This document shows, piece by piece, positions 1-8,906 of a stretch of 64,000 nucleotides of DNA; position 1 is the stretch's first letter; every line of letters starts with the position of its first letter. Both the position numbers and the translations under genes were made by a program. Under the pieces are notes generated by a model, which saw only the letters and a list, made by a program, of their open reading frames with translations, had not been told where the DNA came from and did not search any database. Source of the DNA: Ochrobactrum chromiisoli (GTDB lineage Bacteria; Pseudomonadota; Alphaproteobacteria; Rhizobiales; Rhizobiaceae); contig NZ_JAPHAV010000002.1 in the NCBI RefSeq assembly GCF_026241335.1, forward strand, positions 372,001 to 436,000, given 5' to 3'.

Positions 1-290
1 CGGCTTGCAATCTGCCTGCGCAAACGCAACACGGAATGAGCGATTGTCAGCGCATGACTTGGCGTGCGGCTATCCATAAGTGCATCATGGAGAACAAGGT
101 CTTCCAGATGGACCAATTCACCTTCAAGCCACATGGAAGCAACCGCGTCCTGGAAATGCATACGCTCCAGCATACCATCGCGGATCGGAGAACGGGAAAG
201 CCGCTCGTCAAGCCTTGTAAGTGCGGCTGTGGCATTGGCCACAGGCACAAAAAGCGCGTCGAGCGGCAGCGTGTCTATTTCATAAGCCAT
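1..290 (-). CDS. DUF1612/HTH protein (RHE_PE00001 family-like), 3'-truncated by window edge
   Basis: Read on the minus strand, an open frame starts at an ATG at 290 (MAYEIDTLPLDALFVPVANA) and runs off the window at position 1, giving about 96 residues and no stop. The visible text includes ATAALTRLDERL, HFQDAVASMWLEGELVHLEDLVLHD and the end HALTIAHSVLRLRRQIA. I recognise this as the N-terminal half of the DUF1612 family, often annotated in rhizobia and brucellae as an RHE_PE00001-family protein with a C-terminal helix-turn-helix, which lies outside the window. Molecular function is unknown. It points the same way as iolG but is 50 bp beyond its stop, and I see no functional link to inositol. 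Family assignment is from memory of the conserved opening. Confidence 0.6.
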   Translation of the reverse strand, partial: MAYEIDTLPLDALFVPVANATAALTRLDERLSRSPIRDGMLERMHFQDAVASMWLEGELVHLEDLVLHDALMDSRTPSHALTIAHSVLRLRRQIAS

Positions 291-339
291 GTTCGCATAT
301 CGCAACCGATTTCGAAAAAAGGCAAATGAAAATGCGTGC

Positions 340-1344
340 TTAGACCAGAACTTCCGCAACTTTCACAGCGCGCCCTTCTTTCACCGAAAGAAGGGCTGCT
401 TCTGCAAGCGCCAGGGCTTTCAAACCGTCATCCGCTGACGGTTTGGGTGCCTTGCCGCCATCAATTGCATCAATGAACGAGGTGATTTCAGCAGCATAAG
501 CATCCGTGTAGCGCGTCATGAAGAAATCGTGCAGCGGCGGGCGTGTATAACCATCCTTTGAAGCCACTTCGATGGAAACCGGACGCTGGTTTTCTGCAGA
601 AACCGCACCTTCCGACCCATGCACTTCGATGCGCTGATCATAACCATAGGAAGCTCGGCGCGAATTGGAAATCACACACTGACGACCGGACGCTGTGGTC
701 AGGATTACGCTGGCACTATCGAAATCACCAAGCTCACCGATTTTTGGATCGACCAGAACTGAAGCAGAGGCTGATACAGTTTCAATCTCTTCGCCCAGCA
801 GAAAACGCGCCATGTCAAAATCATGAATTGTCATATCGCGGAAAATACCGCCAGAAACCTTGATATATTCCGCAGGCGGCGCACCCGGATCGCGGCTGGT
901 GATCGTGACCATTTCCACCTTGCCAATCCGCCCATCGTCAATCGCCTTGCGCACTGCCGCAAAATGCGGATCGAAACGGCGGTTGAAGCCGAGCATAACC
1001 TTACCGCCGGTTTCTTTGATAACGCCAAGACAAGCCTGCACGCGCTCAATGTTGAGATCGATCGGCTTTTCGCAAAACACGGCTTTACCAGCACGGGAGA
1101 AACACTCAATCAGATCGGCATGAGTGTTGGTGGGTGTGCAGATCAGCACTGCATCCACATCGGCTGATTTTTCAATCTCGTCGATGGTGCGCACTTCCGC
1201 GCCTGCTGCATCAGCGATTGCTTTGGCTGCATCAGGGTTGGCGTCTGCAACAGCGACAAGTTGCGCCCGCCTGTCCGATGCAATTGCAGCCGCATGTACT
1301 TTGCCGATACGACCGGCACCGAGCAGAGCAAGACGTGTTACCAT
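340..1344 (-). CDS. iolG: myo-inositol 2-dehydrogenase
   Basis: NAD-dependent oxidation of myo-inositol to scyllo-inosose, the first step of inositol catabolism, in the cytoplasm. The protein is 334 aa. It opens with a Rossmann dinucleotide-binding motif (GAGRIG, residues 9-14), has the EKP motif near residue 93 typical of the Gfo/Idh/MocA family, and has DMTIHDFDM, which holds the catalytic Asp/His region. The ATG at 1344 is preferred because GGGAGG lies 9 nt upstream; an upstream in-frame TTG at 1353 sits inside that spacing. It is divergent from the RpiR-type regulator and separated from it by 153 bp holding a candidate operator. With iolC, D, E and B nearby, inositol is by far the most likely substrate, although other Gfo/Idh/MocA enzymes oxidise related cyclitols. 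Confidence 0.92.
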   Translation of the reverse strand: MVTRLALLGAGRIGKVHAAAIASDRRAQLVAVADANPDAAKAIADAAGAEVRTIDEIEKSADVDAVLICTPTNTHADLIECFSRAGKAVFCEKPIDLNIERVQACLGVIKETGGKVMLGFNRRFDPHFAAVRKAIDDGRIGKVEMVTITSRDPGAPPAEYIKVSGGIFRDMTIHDFDMARFLLGEEIETVSASASVLVDPKIGELGDFDSASVILTTASGRQCVISNSRRASYGYDQRIEVHGSEGAVSAENQRPVSIEVASKDGYTRPPLHDFFMTRYTDAYAAEITSFIDAIDGGKAPKPSADDGLKALALAEAALLSVKEGRAVKVAEVLV

Positions 1345-1444
1345 TGCTTTCAACCTCCCAAAACGGTCATCCTCGATTGACCGATAAACAGTTTCCCTAT
1401 TCCGTTTTGCATATTTCCCGACTATTGCAGGAAAGGAAGTGCAA

Positions 1445-1470
1445 TGGAATATTTATTCTATTTTGCTAGA
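1445..1470. promoter_or_regulatory. candidate IolR operator in the iolG-iolR intergenic region
   Basis: The AT-rich stretch contains GGAATATTTATTCTATTTT, with the core ATTCTATTTT at 1455-1464. The same ATTCTATTT/AAATAGAAT core recurs four times in the iolR-iolC gap at 2381-2434. Recurrence beside the regulator gene and in front of both divergent transcription units suggests an IolR (RpiR family) site. The GGAA-N6-TTC part also resembles the GGAA-N6-TTCC motif I recall for Sinorhizobium IolR. Inference only. Confidence 0.4.
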
Positions 1471-1497
1471 TTGTGATATACAGGATGTCAAGAGACC

Positions 1498-2352
1498 GTG
1501 TCTGAAAGGATGGCGATGCACACCGAACAAGCCCCTGCTGCGCAACCAAATGCACCTTCCAGTGTCAAGGACTTCGAGGCAAGACTGCTCGAAGTCGCAG
1601 ACCGCCTGCCCAAGCGCCTGAAACAATGCGCGGACTTTGTGGCAGCCAATCAGGATCGCATTGCTGTTTCGACGGTCGCTGAAATGGCAGAAGGCGCAGG
1701 CGTTCAGAGTTCGGCATTCATGCGCTTTTGCCAGATATTGGGTTTTTCCGGCTTTTCGGAAATGCAGAAGCTGTTTCGCGAATCCTATGCTGGTGGCTGG
1801 CCCGATTATTCCACGCGTCTTGAACATCTGCGCGAAACCGCGGCAGGCAGCCCCCCCGCCCTTTTGGCGGAGTTTGCTGAAGCGGGACGCACATCGCTTG
1901 AAAGTCTTCTAAAAACCATTGAGCCGCAAGCGCTGGAAGATGCAGTCAAACGTCTCGCGCGTGCTGAGACTATCCATATTATTGGCGTTCGCCGGGCATT
2001 TCCGGTTGCAAGCTATCTCGCCTATGCGCTTGAAAAAATGCAGGTTCCGGCCATGCTGCACAGCACTGTCGGCAAGCTCGAAAACCAGCACGCAATCCGC
2101 AAAGGAGATGTACTGATTGCCATTTCGTTTTCGCCATATTCCCCTGAAACAATCGCCATGGCAGAAAGTGCACATGCGCGTGGCATTGATGTTATTGCGA
2201 TCACCGACACGATTGTCAGCCCCATGAGCAGATTTGCCACACAGTCTTTGCTGGTTTCGGAAGTTGATTTTGGTGCGTTCCGCTCGCTTTCGGCAACGCT
2301 TTGTCTCGCCATCACGCTTTCAGTGGCTGTCGGCACGTCACGCCAGTCTTAA
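1498..2352 (+). CDS. iolR: RpiR-family transcriptional regulator of inositol catabolism (IolR-like)
   Basis: A 284-aa MurR/RpiR-type regulator. The N-terminal helix-turn-helix domain (about residues 45-95) includes VSTVAEMAEGAGVQSSAFMRFCQ. A C-terminal SIS sugar-phosphate-binding domain (about 135-270) includes IHIIGVRRAFPVASYLAYAL and ISFSPYSPETIAMAE. In rhizobia, RpiR-type IolR represses iol genes and is relieved by an inositol-derived intermediate; that role is inferred here from position between iolG and iolCDEB. The start is uncertain: a GTG at 1498 opens the frame, but AAAGGA just before an ATG at 1516 looks like a better ribosome binding site, and an ATG at 1510 is also possible. Both flanking gaps carry repeated ATTCTATTT motifs. 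Confidence 0.85.
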   Translation: MSERMAMHTEQAPAAQPNAPSSVKDFEARLLEVADRLPKRLKQCADFVAANQDRIAVSTVAEMAEGAGVQSSAFMRFCQILGFSGFSEMQKLFRESYAGGWPDYSTRLEHLRETAAGSPPALLAEFAEAGRTSLESLLKTIEPQALEDAVKRLARAETIHIIGVRRAFPVASYLAYALEKMQVPAMLHSTVGKLENQHAIRKGDVLIAISFSPYSPETIAMAESAHARGIDVIAITDTIVSPMSRFATQSLLVSEVDFGAFRSLSATLCLAITLSVAVGTSRQS

Positions 2353-2380
2353 ACGTAATCTCGCGTAAAAGCAGATCACC

Positions 2381-2435
2381 ATTCTATTTTTCAGTTGAAA
2401 TAGAATAATAAATCTATTTTAATAAAAAATAGAAC
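2381..2435. promoter_or_regulatory. cluster of four ATTCTATTT-type motifs upstream of iolC
   Basis: Within 55 bp there are ATTCTATTTT (2381-2390), GAAATAGAATA (2397-2407), AATCTATTTT (2411-2420) and AAATAGAA (2427-2434). They form two facing pairs, that is, two imperfect inverted repeats. They match the core at 1455-1464 in front of iolG. The arrangement fits a repressor operator overlapping the iolCDEB promoter, most simply bound by the adjacent RpiR-type protein. Confidence 0.45.
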
Positions 2436-2507
2436 GGTTGCTGCACCTTCTGAGTCACGAGCAGCCATTCCAAGCTATAAAACAAACATGCGCCAGGGAG
2501 GGCTTTC

Positions 2508-4409
2508 ATGAAGCGGCTGGATTTGATTACGATTGGCCGATCTTCGGTAGATCTTTATGGCGCACAGGTTGGCGGTCTTCTGGAAGACATGTCATCCTTC
2601 AACAAATATGTTGGCGGCTCCCCCACCAACATCGCAACAGGCACTGCAAGGCTGGGTCTCAAATCTGCCCTCATAACCCGCGTGGGTGACGAGCATATGG
2701 GGCGCTTTCTGCTCAACGAACTTGCGCGTGAAGGCGTGGATACACGCGGCATTGTTACCGATCCGCAGCGTCTGACAGCACTTGTCATCCTCGGCATCCG
2801 CGATCAGGAACATTTCCCATTGATCTTTTATCGCGAGAACTGTGCCGACATGGCGCTTTGCGAGGATGATATTGATCCAGACTTCATTGCCGAGGCCGGA
2901 TGCGTGCTGGCAACCGGCACGCATCTGTCGCATCCGCGCACGGAAGCAGCAGTACTCAAAGCTTTGAAGCTGGCGCGAGAAAATCAAAGCCGCACGGTGC
3001 TCGATATTGATTACCGTCCCAATCTCTGGGGGCTGTCCGGCCATGGCGATGGTGAGAACCGCTTCATAGAATCCGTTGCCGTCACCAAGAAGCTGCAATC
3101 GACATTGCATCTGTTTGATCTCATCGTCGGCACAGAGGAAGAGTTCCATATCGCGGGCGGTTCGACCGATACGCTTGAGGCGCTCAAAGCGGTTCGCGAA
3201 GTTACCAAGGCCGCTCTGGTTTGTAAGCGCGGGCCGATGGGCGCTGTGGTTTTTGAAGGCAACATTCCCGACGATCTCGACGAGGGACAATCGGGTGAAG
3301 GCTTTCCGATTGAAGTTTTCAACGTGCTTGGTGCGGGTGATGGCTTCATGTCTGGCCTTTTGCGCGGCTGGCTAAAGGGGGAAGACTGGCCGACCAGCCT
3401 GAAGTTCGCCAATGCCTGTGGTGCCTTTGCCGTATCGCGTCATGGCTGCACACCGGCTTATCCTAGCTGGGAAGAGCTACAATATTTCTTGCGAAGCGGC
3501 ATTCGAGACAAGGCCTTGCGCAAGGATCAGGCGCTCGAACAGGTGCACTGGTCAACCAACCGCAATGGCGACTGGCCGCATATACGTGTCTTCGCTTTTG
3601 ATCATCGTATTCAGCTTGAAGAGATGGCGCTGGAAGCCGGTGCGAGCGATGAAAAAGTCGGACAATTCAAAGAATTGTGCCTGAATGCTGCATTAGAGGT
3701 TTCAGACGGGCAAAACGGCTACGGCATCCTTTGTGACAGCAGGCTTGGGCGCGACGCGCTTTATCGTGCTGCTGGAACTGGCCTTTGGATCGGACGCCCA
3801 ACTGAATGGCCCGGCTCGCGACCACTGGAACTAGAACCCGAACTCGGTCCCGATTGCGGCGGTCTTGTTGAATGGCCTATTGAGCATGTCGTGAAAGTGC
3901 TTTGCTTTTATCACCCGGATGACAGTGACACTGTGAAAATGCAGCAGGAAGAAACCGTGCAGCGGCTTTTCACTGCCGCTCGGCGTAATCGCTTGGAGTT
4001 CCTGCTGGAAGTCATTCCATCCAAGGTTGCCCCTGTCGATGACATGAGCACCGCCAAAGTCATAGAACGCTTTTATGAAATTGGCGTCTATCCGGACTGG
4101 TGGAAACTTGAACCGCTTACGACCAAACAGGCATGGCAAAACACCTGCGATGCCATAACCCGCAATGATCCTTATACGCGCGGCATTGTCGTTCTAGGGC
4201 TTGATGCGCCTGCGGAAGAACTCGAAGCAAGCCTGAAAGTTGCTGCCAATTTTGATCTGGTGAAGGGCTTTGCCATTGGTCGAACCATTCTGGGAGATGT
4301 CGCGCGGCAATGGCTTGCGGATAAGATAAGCGATACGGATGCCGTTGGCGAAATGGCAAAACGTTATCGCGGTTTCTGTGATCTTTGGGATAGGCTGCGA
4401 CAGAAATAA
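2508..4409 (+). CDS. iolC: fused 5-dehydro-2-deoxygluconokinase / DUF2090 aldolase-like protein
   Basis: A 633-aa fusion. The N-terminal half (about 1-330) is a PfkB-type kinase: GGSPTNIATGTARLG near residue 38 is the substrate-side glycine motif, and NVLGAGDGFMSGLL near residue 275 holds the catalytic Asp of the anion-hole motif. It phosphorylates 5-dehydro-2-deoxygluconate (IolC step). The C-terminal half (about 345-633) is a DUF2090 domain starting near IRVFAFDHRIQLEEM, related to class I aldolases. In alphaproteobacteria this fusion is annotated as also carrying the IolJ-type cleavage to dihydroxyacetone phosphate and malonate semialdehyde; that activity is inferred from annotation practice. 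The start follows GGGAGGGCTTTC. It is the first gene of iolCDEB; no separate iolJ is visible, consistent with the fusion doing both jobs. Confidence 0.92.
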   Translation: MKRLDLITIGRSSVDLYGAQVGGLLEDMSSFNKYVGGSPTNIATGTARLGLKSALITRVGDEHMGRFLLNELAREGVDTRGIVTDPQRLTALVILGIRDQEHFPLIFYRENCADMALCEDDIDPDFIAEAGCVLATGTHLSHPRTEAAVLKALKLARENQSRTVLDIDYRPNLWGLSGHGDGENRFIESVAVTKKLQSTLHLFDLIVGTEEEFHIAGGSTDTLEALKAVREVTKAALVCKRGPMGAVVFEGNIPDDLDEGQSGEGFPIEVFNVLGAGDGFMSGLLRGWLKGEDWPTSLKFANACGAFAVSRHGCTPAYPSWEELQYFLRSGIRDKALRKDQALEQVHWSTNRNGDWPHIRVFAFDHRIQLEEMALEAGASDEKVGQFKELCLNAALEVSDGQNGYGILCDSRLGRDALYRAAGTGLWIGRPTEWPGSRPLELEPELGPDCGGLVEWPIEHVVKVLCFYHPDDSDTVKMQQEETVQRLFTAARRNRLEFLLEVIPSKVAPVDDMSTAKVIERFYEIGVYPDWWKLEPLTTKQAWQNTCDAITRNDPYTRGIVVLGLDAPAEELEASLKVAANFDLVKGFAIGRTILGDVARQWLADKISDTDAVGEMAKRYRGFCDLWDRLRQK

Positions 4410-4479
4410 ACGCATCTCGGAAACAGGTGGAGGCCTGAATCTGAAATAGCGAGAAAGCGGATTTCCGCTGGGAGGAAAG

Positions 4480-6303
4480 ATGAACACCGTTCGACTGACA
4501 GCGGCACAGGCTCTCGTGCGCTATATTGCCAATCAGATGACACCCGAAGGCGAGCCTTTTATTGCTGGTGTCTGGGCGATTTTTGGCCATGGAAATGTGG
4601 CGGCGCTTGGCGAGGCACTGCATGGCATCCGCGACAGGCTCGTGACGTGGCGCGGTCAAAATGAGCAGACCATGGCGCACGCGGCCATCGCCTATACCAA
4701 ACAACTGGGTCGCAAACGCGCTTGCGCTGTCACCTCCTCCATCGGTCCCGGCGCAACCAATATGGTCACAGCCGCGGCACTCGCCCATGTCAATCGTCTG
4801 CCGGTTTTGTTCATTCCCGGCGATGTCTTCGCCAATCGCGGTCCCGATCCCGTCTTGCAGCAGATCGAGGATTTCAACGATGGAACGGTTAGCGTCAACG
4901 ACTGTTTCCGCCCCGTAAGCCGCTATTTTGATCGCATAACCCGCCCCGAGCAGCTTCTGACTGCCTTGCCGCGCGCTTTCCGTACAATGACCGATCCTGC
5001 GGATTGCGGACCTGTCACGCTGTCTCTCTGTCAGGATGTGCAGGCCGAAGCCTATGACTGGCCGGAAGAGTTCTTCGCGCCAAAGGTTTGGCATTGGCGG
5101 CGACCGCCAGCCGATGAAAATGAACTGGCAACGGCAATTGCCGCAATCAAAGCTTCCAAGACCCCGGTTATCGTTGCGGGCGGCGGCGTGCATTATTCGG
5201 GTGCCCATGAAGCACTGATAAGCTTTGCAGAAACCCACAATATTCCGGTTATCGAAACACAGGCCGGCAAATCGGCTTTGCCTTGGGATCATCTGCTCAA
5301 TTTCGGTCCGGTCGGCGTTACTGGTGCAGACAGTGCCAACGCAGTTGCAGCAAGCGCCGATCTGGTCATTGGGGTGGGAACACGCTTTCAGGATTTCACC
5401 ACTGGCTCGTGGGCATTGTTCAAACATCCGGGCCGAAAGCTGCTCTCGCTCAATGTTCAACCTTATGACAGTCACAAACAAGGTTCGATCTCGCTTGTAG
5501 CAGATGCGAAGATCGGGCTGGAGGCACTGTCGCACTCTTTGAAGGGCTATAAACGCCCCTCCCTCGACCGCAGTCTAAAAGATAAATGGTTTGAAGCAGC
5601 GGACCGTTTCACGGCGACCCCCGGTGATGCCAACCAGCTTCCCACAGACATGCAGGTGATCGGCGCAGTGCAGCGTCAGTCAAAAGAAAATACCGTCGTC
5701 ATGTGCGCGGCTGGCACCATGCCGGGTGAATTACACCAGCTCTGGAAAGCCGGTCGCCCGATGTCCTATCACATGGAATATGGCTTCTCCTGCATGGGCT
5801 ATGAGATTGCTGGCGGACTTGGCATCAAGATGGCTGAACCAGATCGCGACATCATCGTGATGGTCGGCGACGGTTCCTATATGATGGCCAATTCGGAGCT
5901 GGCTACCGCGGTCATGATGGGCATCAAGATCACAGTCGTGCTGACCGATAATCGCGGTTATGGCTGCATCAACCGTTTGCAAATGGCGACCGGCGGTGCC
6001 GAGTTCAACAATCTGCTCGACCACACAACCCATGTGAATGCATTCAACATCGACTTCGCAGCCCATGCGGCTGCGATGGGTGCCGTGAGTCAAAAAGTCG
6101 GCTCTATCCGTGAACTGGAAGATGCGCTGGCGGAAGCGCGCAACAGCCCGCGCACCACAGTTATCGTCATCGATACCGATCCTTACCCGACGCCTGAAAC
6201 CGGCGGCTGGTGGTGGGACGTGGCTGTGCCGGAAGTCTCGGACCGCGAACAAGTACGCGCCGCGCGTGAAAATTATGAAGCTCAGATCAAAGAAAGAAAC
6301 TGA
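4480..6303 (+). CDS. iolD: 3D-(3,5/4)-trihydroxycyclohexane-1,2-dione hydrolase
   Basis: A 607-aa thiamine-diphosphate enzyme that opens the ring of 3D-trihydroxycyclohexane-1,2-dione to give 5-deoxy-glucuronate, the third step of inositol catabolism. The N-terminal ThDP domain has GQNEQTMAHAAIAY with the activating Glu. A middle domain holds TPVIVAGGGVHYSGA. The C-terminal ThDP-binding motif starts with GDGSYMMANSELATA and ends at TDNRGYGCIN (about residues 465-505). An ATG preceded by GGGAGGAAAG is the clear start. It lies 70 bp after iolC and 3 bp before iolE, so it is translationally close to iolE. The length matches the IolD family. Acetolactate-synthase-like relatives exist, but the context is decisive. 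Confidence 0.94.
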   Translation: MNTVRLTAAQALVRYIANQMTPEGEPFIAGVWAIFGHGNVAALGEALHGIRDRLVTWRGQNEQTMAHAAIAYTKQLGRKRACAVTSSIGPGATNMVTAAALAHVNRLPVLFIPGDVFANRGPDPVLQQIEDFNDGTVSVNDCFRPVSRYFDRITRPEQLLTALPRAFRTMTDPADCGPVTLSLCQDVQAEAYDWPEEFFAPKVWHWRRPPADENELATAIAAIKASKTPVIVAGGGVHYSGAHEALISFAETHNIPVIETQAGKSALPWDHLLNFGPVGVTGADSANAVAASADLVIGVGTRFQDFTTGSWALFKHPGRKLLSLNVQPYDSHKQGSISLVADAKIGLEALSHSLKGYKRPSLDRSLKDKWFEAADRFTATPGDANQLPTDMQVIGAVQRQSKENTVVMCAAGTMPGELHQLWKAGRPMSYHMEYGFSCMGYEIAGGLGIKMAEPDRDIIVMVGDGSYMMANSELATAVMMGIKITVVLTDNRGYGCINRLQMATGGAEFNNLLDHTTHVNAFNIDFAAHAAAMGAVSQKVGSIRELEDALAEARNSPRTTVIVIDTDPYPTPETGGWWWDVAVPEVSDREQVRAARENYEAQIKERN

Positions 6304-6306
6304 CCG

Positions 6307-7209
6307 ATGATCCTCTATGGCACCAACCCGATTGCCTGGTCAAACGATGATGATCGCAGCCTTGGCGCGCATATAAGCCTTGATCAATGCCTTGATGAGG
6401 CTTCAAAAATCGGCTTCGACGGAATCGAAAAAGGTCATAAATTTCCGCAGGTTGCAGCGGAACTTAAAGCAGTACTCGAACCACGCAATCTGCGTTACGT
6501 TTCTGGCTGGCATTCACTCAATCTTCTGACCAATTCCGTTGAGGATGAGAAGGCTGCCATGCAGCCGACGCTTGATCTTCTGAACGGCATGGGCTGCAAG
6601 GTCATCATCGTTTGCGAAACGTCGAATGCCATTCATGGCGACGAGAGCAAGTCGCTCTTAGAACGTCCGGTGCTGGAAGAAGCACGCTGGGCAGAGTTTG
6701 GTGCAGGTGTAGAAGCACTGGCCGAATATGCGAGCGCACAGGGTATTGCACTCGTCTATCACCATCATATGGGCACGATTGTTCAGAGCGAAGACGAGAT
6801 TGACCTTCTGATGAAACATACCGGCCCACATGCCAAATTGCTGCTCGATACCGGCCACTGCCTGTTTGGCGGCGGTGATCCTGAACGCGTTGCAAAGAAC
6901 CATATGCAACGTGTCCGGCATATTCATGCCAAGAATGTCCGCCCGGCGATAGCGGCACAGGTACGCGACCAGAGCCTGTCTTTTCTGGAAGGTGTGCGCC
7001 GCGGCGTATTTACGGTTCCGGGCGATGATGAAGGCGGTGTCGATTTTGTACCGGTGCTTACGGTCGCAGCCCAGCATGGCTATCAGGGCTGGCTTGTGAT
7101 CGAAGCCGAGCAGGACCCAGATGTGCGCACTCCATTTGAATATCAGTCGCTAGGGCTGAAATCGCTCAAAGCATTTGCGCGCGAAGCAGGGTTAGACAAA
7201 GGAGACTGA
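6307..7209 (+). CDS. iolE: myo-inosose-2 dehydratase
   Basis: A 300-aa TIM-barrel protein of the xylose-isomerase/AP-endonuclease 2 fold. It dehydrates scyllo-inosose to 3D-trihydroxycyclohexane-1,2-dione using a divalent metal. Visible family text includes [13 protein letters not shown] at the start, [50 protein letters not shown] and the C-terminal [10 protein letters not shown]; the acidic and His residues at strand ends are the metal ligands expected for this fold. The gene begins 3 bp after the iolD stop and ends 3 bp before iolB, a tight operon. The length is normal for IolE. Confidence 0.94.
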   Translation: MILYGTNPIAWSNDDDRSLGAHISLDQCLDEASKIGFDGIEKGHKFPQVAAELKAVLEPRNLRYVSGWHSLNLLTNSVEDEKAAMQPTLDLLNGMGCKVIIVCETSNAIHGDESKSLLERPVLEEARWAEFGAGVEALAEYASAQGIALVYHHHMGTIVQSEDEIDLLMKHTGPHAKLLLDTGHCLFGGGDPERVAKNHMQRVRHIHAKNVRPAIAAQVRDQSLSFLEGVRRGVFTVPGDDEGGVDFVPVLTVAAQHGYQGWLVIEAEQDPDVRTPFEYQSLGLKSLKAFAREAGLDKGD

Positions 7210-7212
7210 GCT

Positions 7213-8028
7213 ATGGCCAATCTGTTACGCAAACCCAATGGCAAGCATGGTAAGGTGCACGACATCACGCCGGAAAACGCCCATTGGGGCTATGTCGGTT
7301 TTGGCCTTTATCACCTGAAAGCTGGTGAAAGCGCTTCTGAGAAAACCGGCGACCGGGAAGTCATTCTGGTACTGGTCGAAGGCAAGGCAAGGCTCAAAGC
7401 ATCTGGAGAAGATTTCGGCGAAATGGGCGAGCGGATGAGCGTGTTTGAAAAACTCGCTCCGCATTGTCTTTATGTGCCCGCTGAAAGCGACTGGGATGCG
7501 TTAGCAACAACCGATTGCGTGCTTGCTGTTTGCACCGCACCCGGCAAACCGGGCCGCAAGGCACAAAAACTCGGGCCGGAGGGCCTGACATTTGATACGC
7601 GTGGACACGGTGCGAATACCCGCAACATCTTCAACATTGCCATGGAAGGCCGGGATGTCGCCGACAGCCTTCTGGTAACGGAAGTCTTCACACCACAGGG
7701 CAACTGGTCATCCTACCCGCCGCACCGGCATGATGAAGATAACTTCCCGGATATGACCTATCTGGAAGAAACCTATTATCATCGCCTCAACCCATCGCAG
7801 GGTTATGGTATTCAGCGTGTCTTCACCGAAGATGGCAGTCTCGATGAAACCATGGCCGTTTCTGACGGCGATGTTGTTCTGGTGCCAAAGGGGCATCACC
7901 CATGCGGCGCGCCCTATGGTTATGAGATGTATTATCTCAACGTCATGGCCGGTCCCATCCGCAAATGGCGATTTAAAAACCACCCTGATCACGACTGGAT
8001 TTATAAGCGCGATAACCCATCAACATAA
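7213..8028 (+). CDS. iolB: 5-deoxy-glucuronate isomerase
   Basis: A 271-aa bicupin that isomerises 5-deoxy-glucuronate to 5-dehydro-2-deoxygluconate, the substrate of the IolC kinase. The opening NLLRKPNGKHGKVHDITPENAHWGYVGF is typical. SSYPPHRHDEDNFPDMTYLEETYYHR carries the cupin metal ligands, and GDVVLVPKGHHPCGAPYGYEMYYLNVMAG is the second cupin motif. It is the last gene of iolCDEB and is followed within 5 bp by a strong bidirectional terminator. No mmsA/iolA or inositol transporter gene is visible in the window, so those steps must be encoded elsewhere. Confidence 0.95.
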   Translation: MANLLRKPNGKHGKVHDITPENAHWGYVGFGLYHLKAGESASEKTGDREVILVLVEGKARLKASGEDFGEMGERMSVFEKLAPHCLYVPAESDWDALATTDCVLAVCTAPGKPGRKAQKLGPEGLTFDTRGHGANTRNIFNIAMEGRDVADSLLVTEVFTPQGNWSSYPPHRHDEDNFPDMTYLEETYYHRLNPSQGYGIQRVFTEDGSLDETMAVSDGDVVLVPKGHHPCGAPYGYEMYYLNVMAGPIRKWRFKNHPDHDWIYKRDNPST

Positions 8029-8032
8029 AGAT

Positions 8033-8062
8033 AAGCCCCGGATTTCCGGGGCTTGTTTTTTT
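8033..8062. terminator. bidirectional intrinsic terminator between iolB and the phosphatase gene
   Basis: The perfect stem AAGCCCCGGA / TCCGGGGCTT (8033-8042 with 8045-8054) is followed by GTTTTTTT. It lies between the iolB stop and the convergent phosphatase stop. On the minus strand the downstream side is less T-rich, so its main role is probably ending the iol transcript. Confidence 0.9.
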
Positions 8063-8861
8063 AAAGCTGTGCAACCTTTTTAAGATCATTCACAGCACCC
8101 GGTGCTGCAACAAAAACCTTGCTACCCTTGGTCAGTTGCTCCCCTTCCGTTGGGAATGGATGCGCATAGCCGCCTGCTTCGCGGACGAGGCAAAAACCCG
8201 CCATACAATCCCAAGCGTGCATATATGGCTCGTAATAACCCACCAAGCGACCTGCTGCCACATAGGCAATCATCAGCGCACCAGAACCATTGCGAATGAA
8301 TGTACCGCCTGCTTCAAGCAGATCTTCCACAATTTTCGCAACAACCTGCGGCGTTACGTAATTATTGGCGCCAATGCCCGTCACCGCGTTGCGAATTGTG
8401 CGCGTTTCATCAAGCACAAGCTTTTTGCCATTAAGCGTTGCACCCTGCCCCTTGGCGGATGCATAAAGCTCGTCAAAGCAAGGTGCCTGAATAACACCGA
8501 TCACCGGCTCGCCATCTTTCAGCACGGCAATGGAAACGCACCAGTTCGGCATTCCGTTCACAAAAGGGCTGGTGCCATCAATGGGATCAACCACCCATGT
8601 ATAGCCTGAGCTGCCCACATGCAGCCCATACTCCTCGCCCAAAAAGCCATCGTCGCTGAAAGCTGCCGATACACGTTCATTGATCAACTGCTCGACATTG
8701 CGGTCAGCGATGGACACCACATCCTGCGGATCACGCTTGGTTTCAATCACCAGCGTCTCGCGACGATTGAAGTAATCAAGTGCCAGTGCACCTGCCTCGC
8801 GCGCAACGTCCTGCGCAAGCTTAAACCGTGCTTCAAGCTCTTTTGAAATGTCTGATGTCAT
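8061..8861 (-). CDS. inositol monophosphatase family protein
   Basis: A 266-aa Mg-dependent phosphatase of the IMPase/SuhB/HisN/CysQ superfamily. The metal-site motifs are present: GEE (residues 75-77), WVVDPIDGT (89-97) and, near residue 225, HAWDCMAGFCLVREAGG with the third Asp. The superfamily hydrolyses inositol monophosphates, histidinol phosphate, sugar phosphates or PAP. It begins 45 bp after the ABC ATPase gene and is the last gene of the AfuABC-like operon, so its likely job is to dephosphorylate whatever phosphorylated polyol or sugar that transporter brings in. It converges on iolB, which makes inositol phosphate an attractive but unproven substrate. A housekeeping SuhB role is less likely because of the operon context. 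Confidence 0.85.
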   Translation of the reverse strand: MTSDISKELEARFKLAQDVAREAGALALDYFNRRETLVIETKRDPQDVVSIADRNVEQLINERVSAAFSDDGFLGEEYGLHVGSSGYTWVVDPIDGTSPFVNGMPNWCVSIAVLKDGEPVIGVIQAPCFDELYASAKGQGATLNGKKLVLDETRTIRNAVTGIGANNYVTPQVVAKIVEDLLEAGGTFIRNGSGALMIAYVAAGRLVGYYEPYMHAWDCMAGFCLVREAGGYAHPFPTEGEQLTKGSKVFVAAPGAVNDLKKVAQL

Positions 8862-8906
8862 GCTTGGTTTCCAGTCCGAGGGAATAAAGGCGCATGGTTC
8901 ATGCGC

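Noticed and set aside
36..329. 97-residue plus-strand frame at the left edge
   Set aside because: The minus-strand frame running off the edge (MAYEIDTL...) has clear DUF1612-like text; the plus frame is its shadow.
4117..5535. 472-residue open frame on the minus strand opposite iolC/iolD
   Set aside because: Cys/Arg/His-rich translation with no family resemblance and no ribosome binding site; it mirrors the codons of well-supported iolC and iolD.
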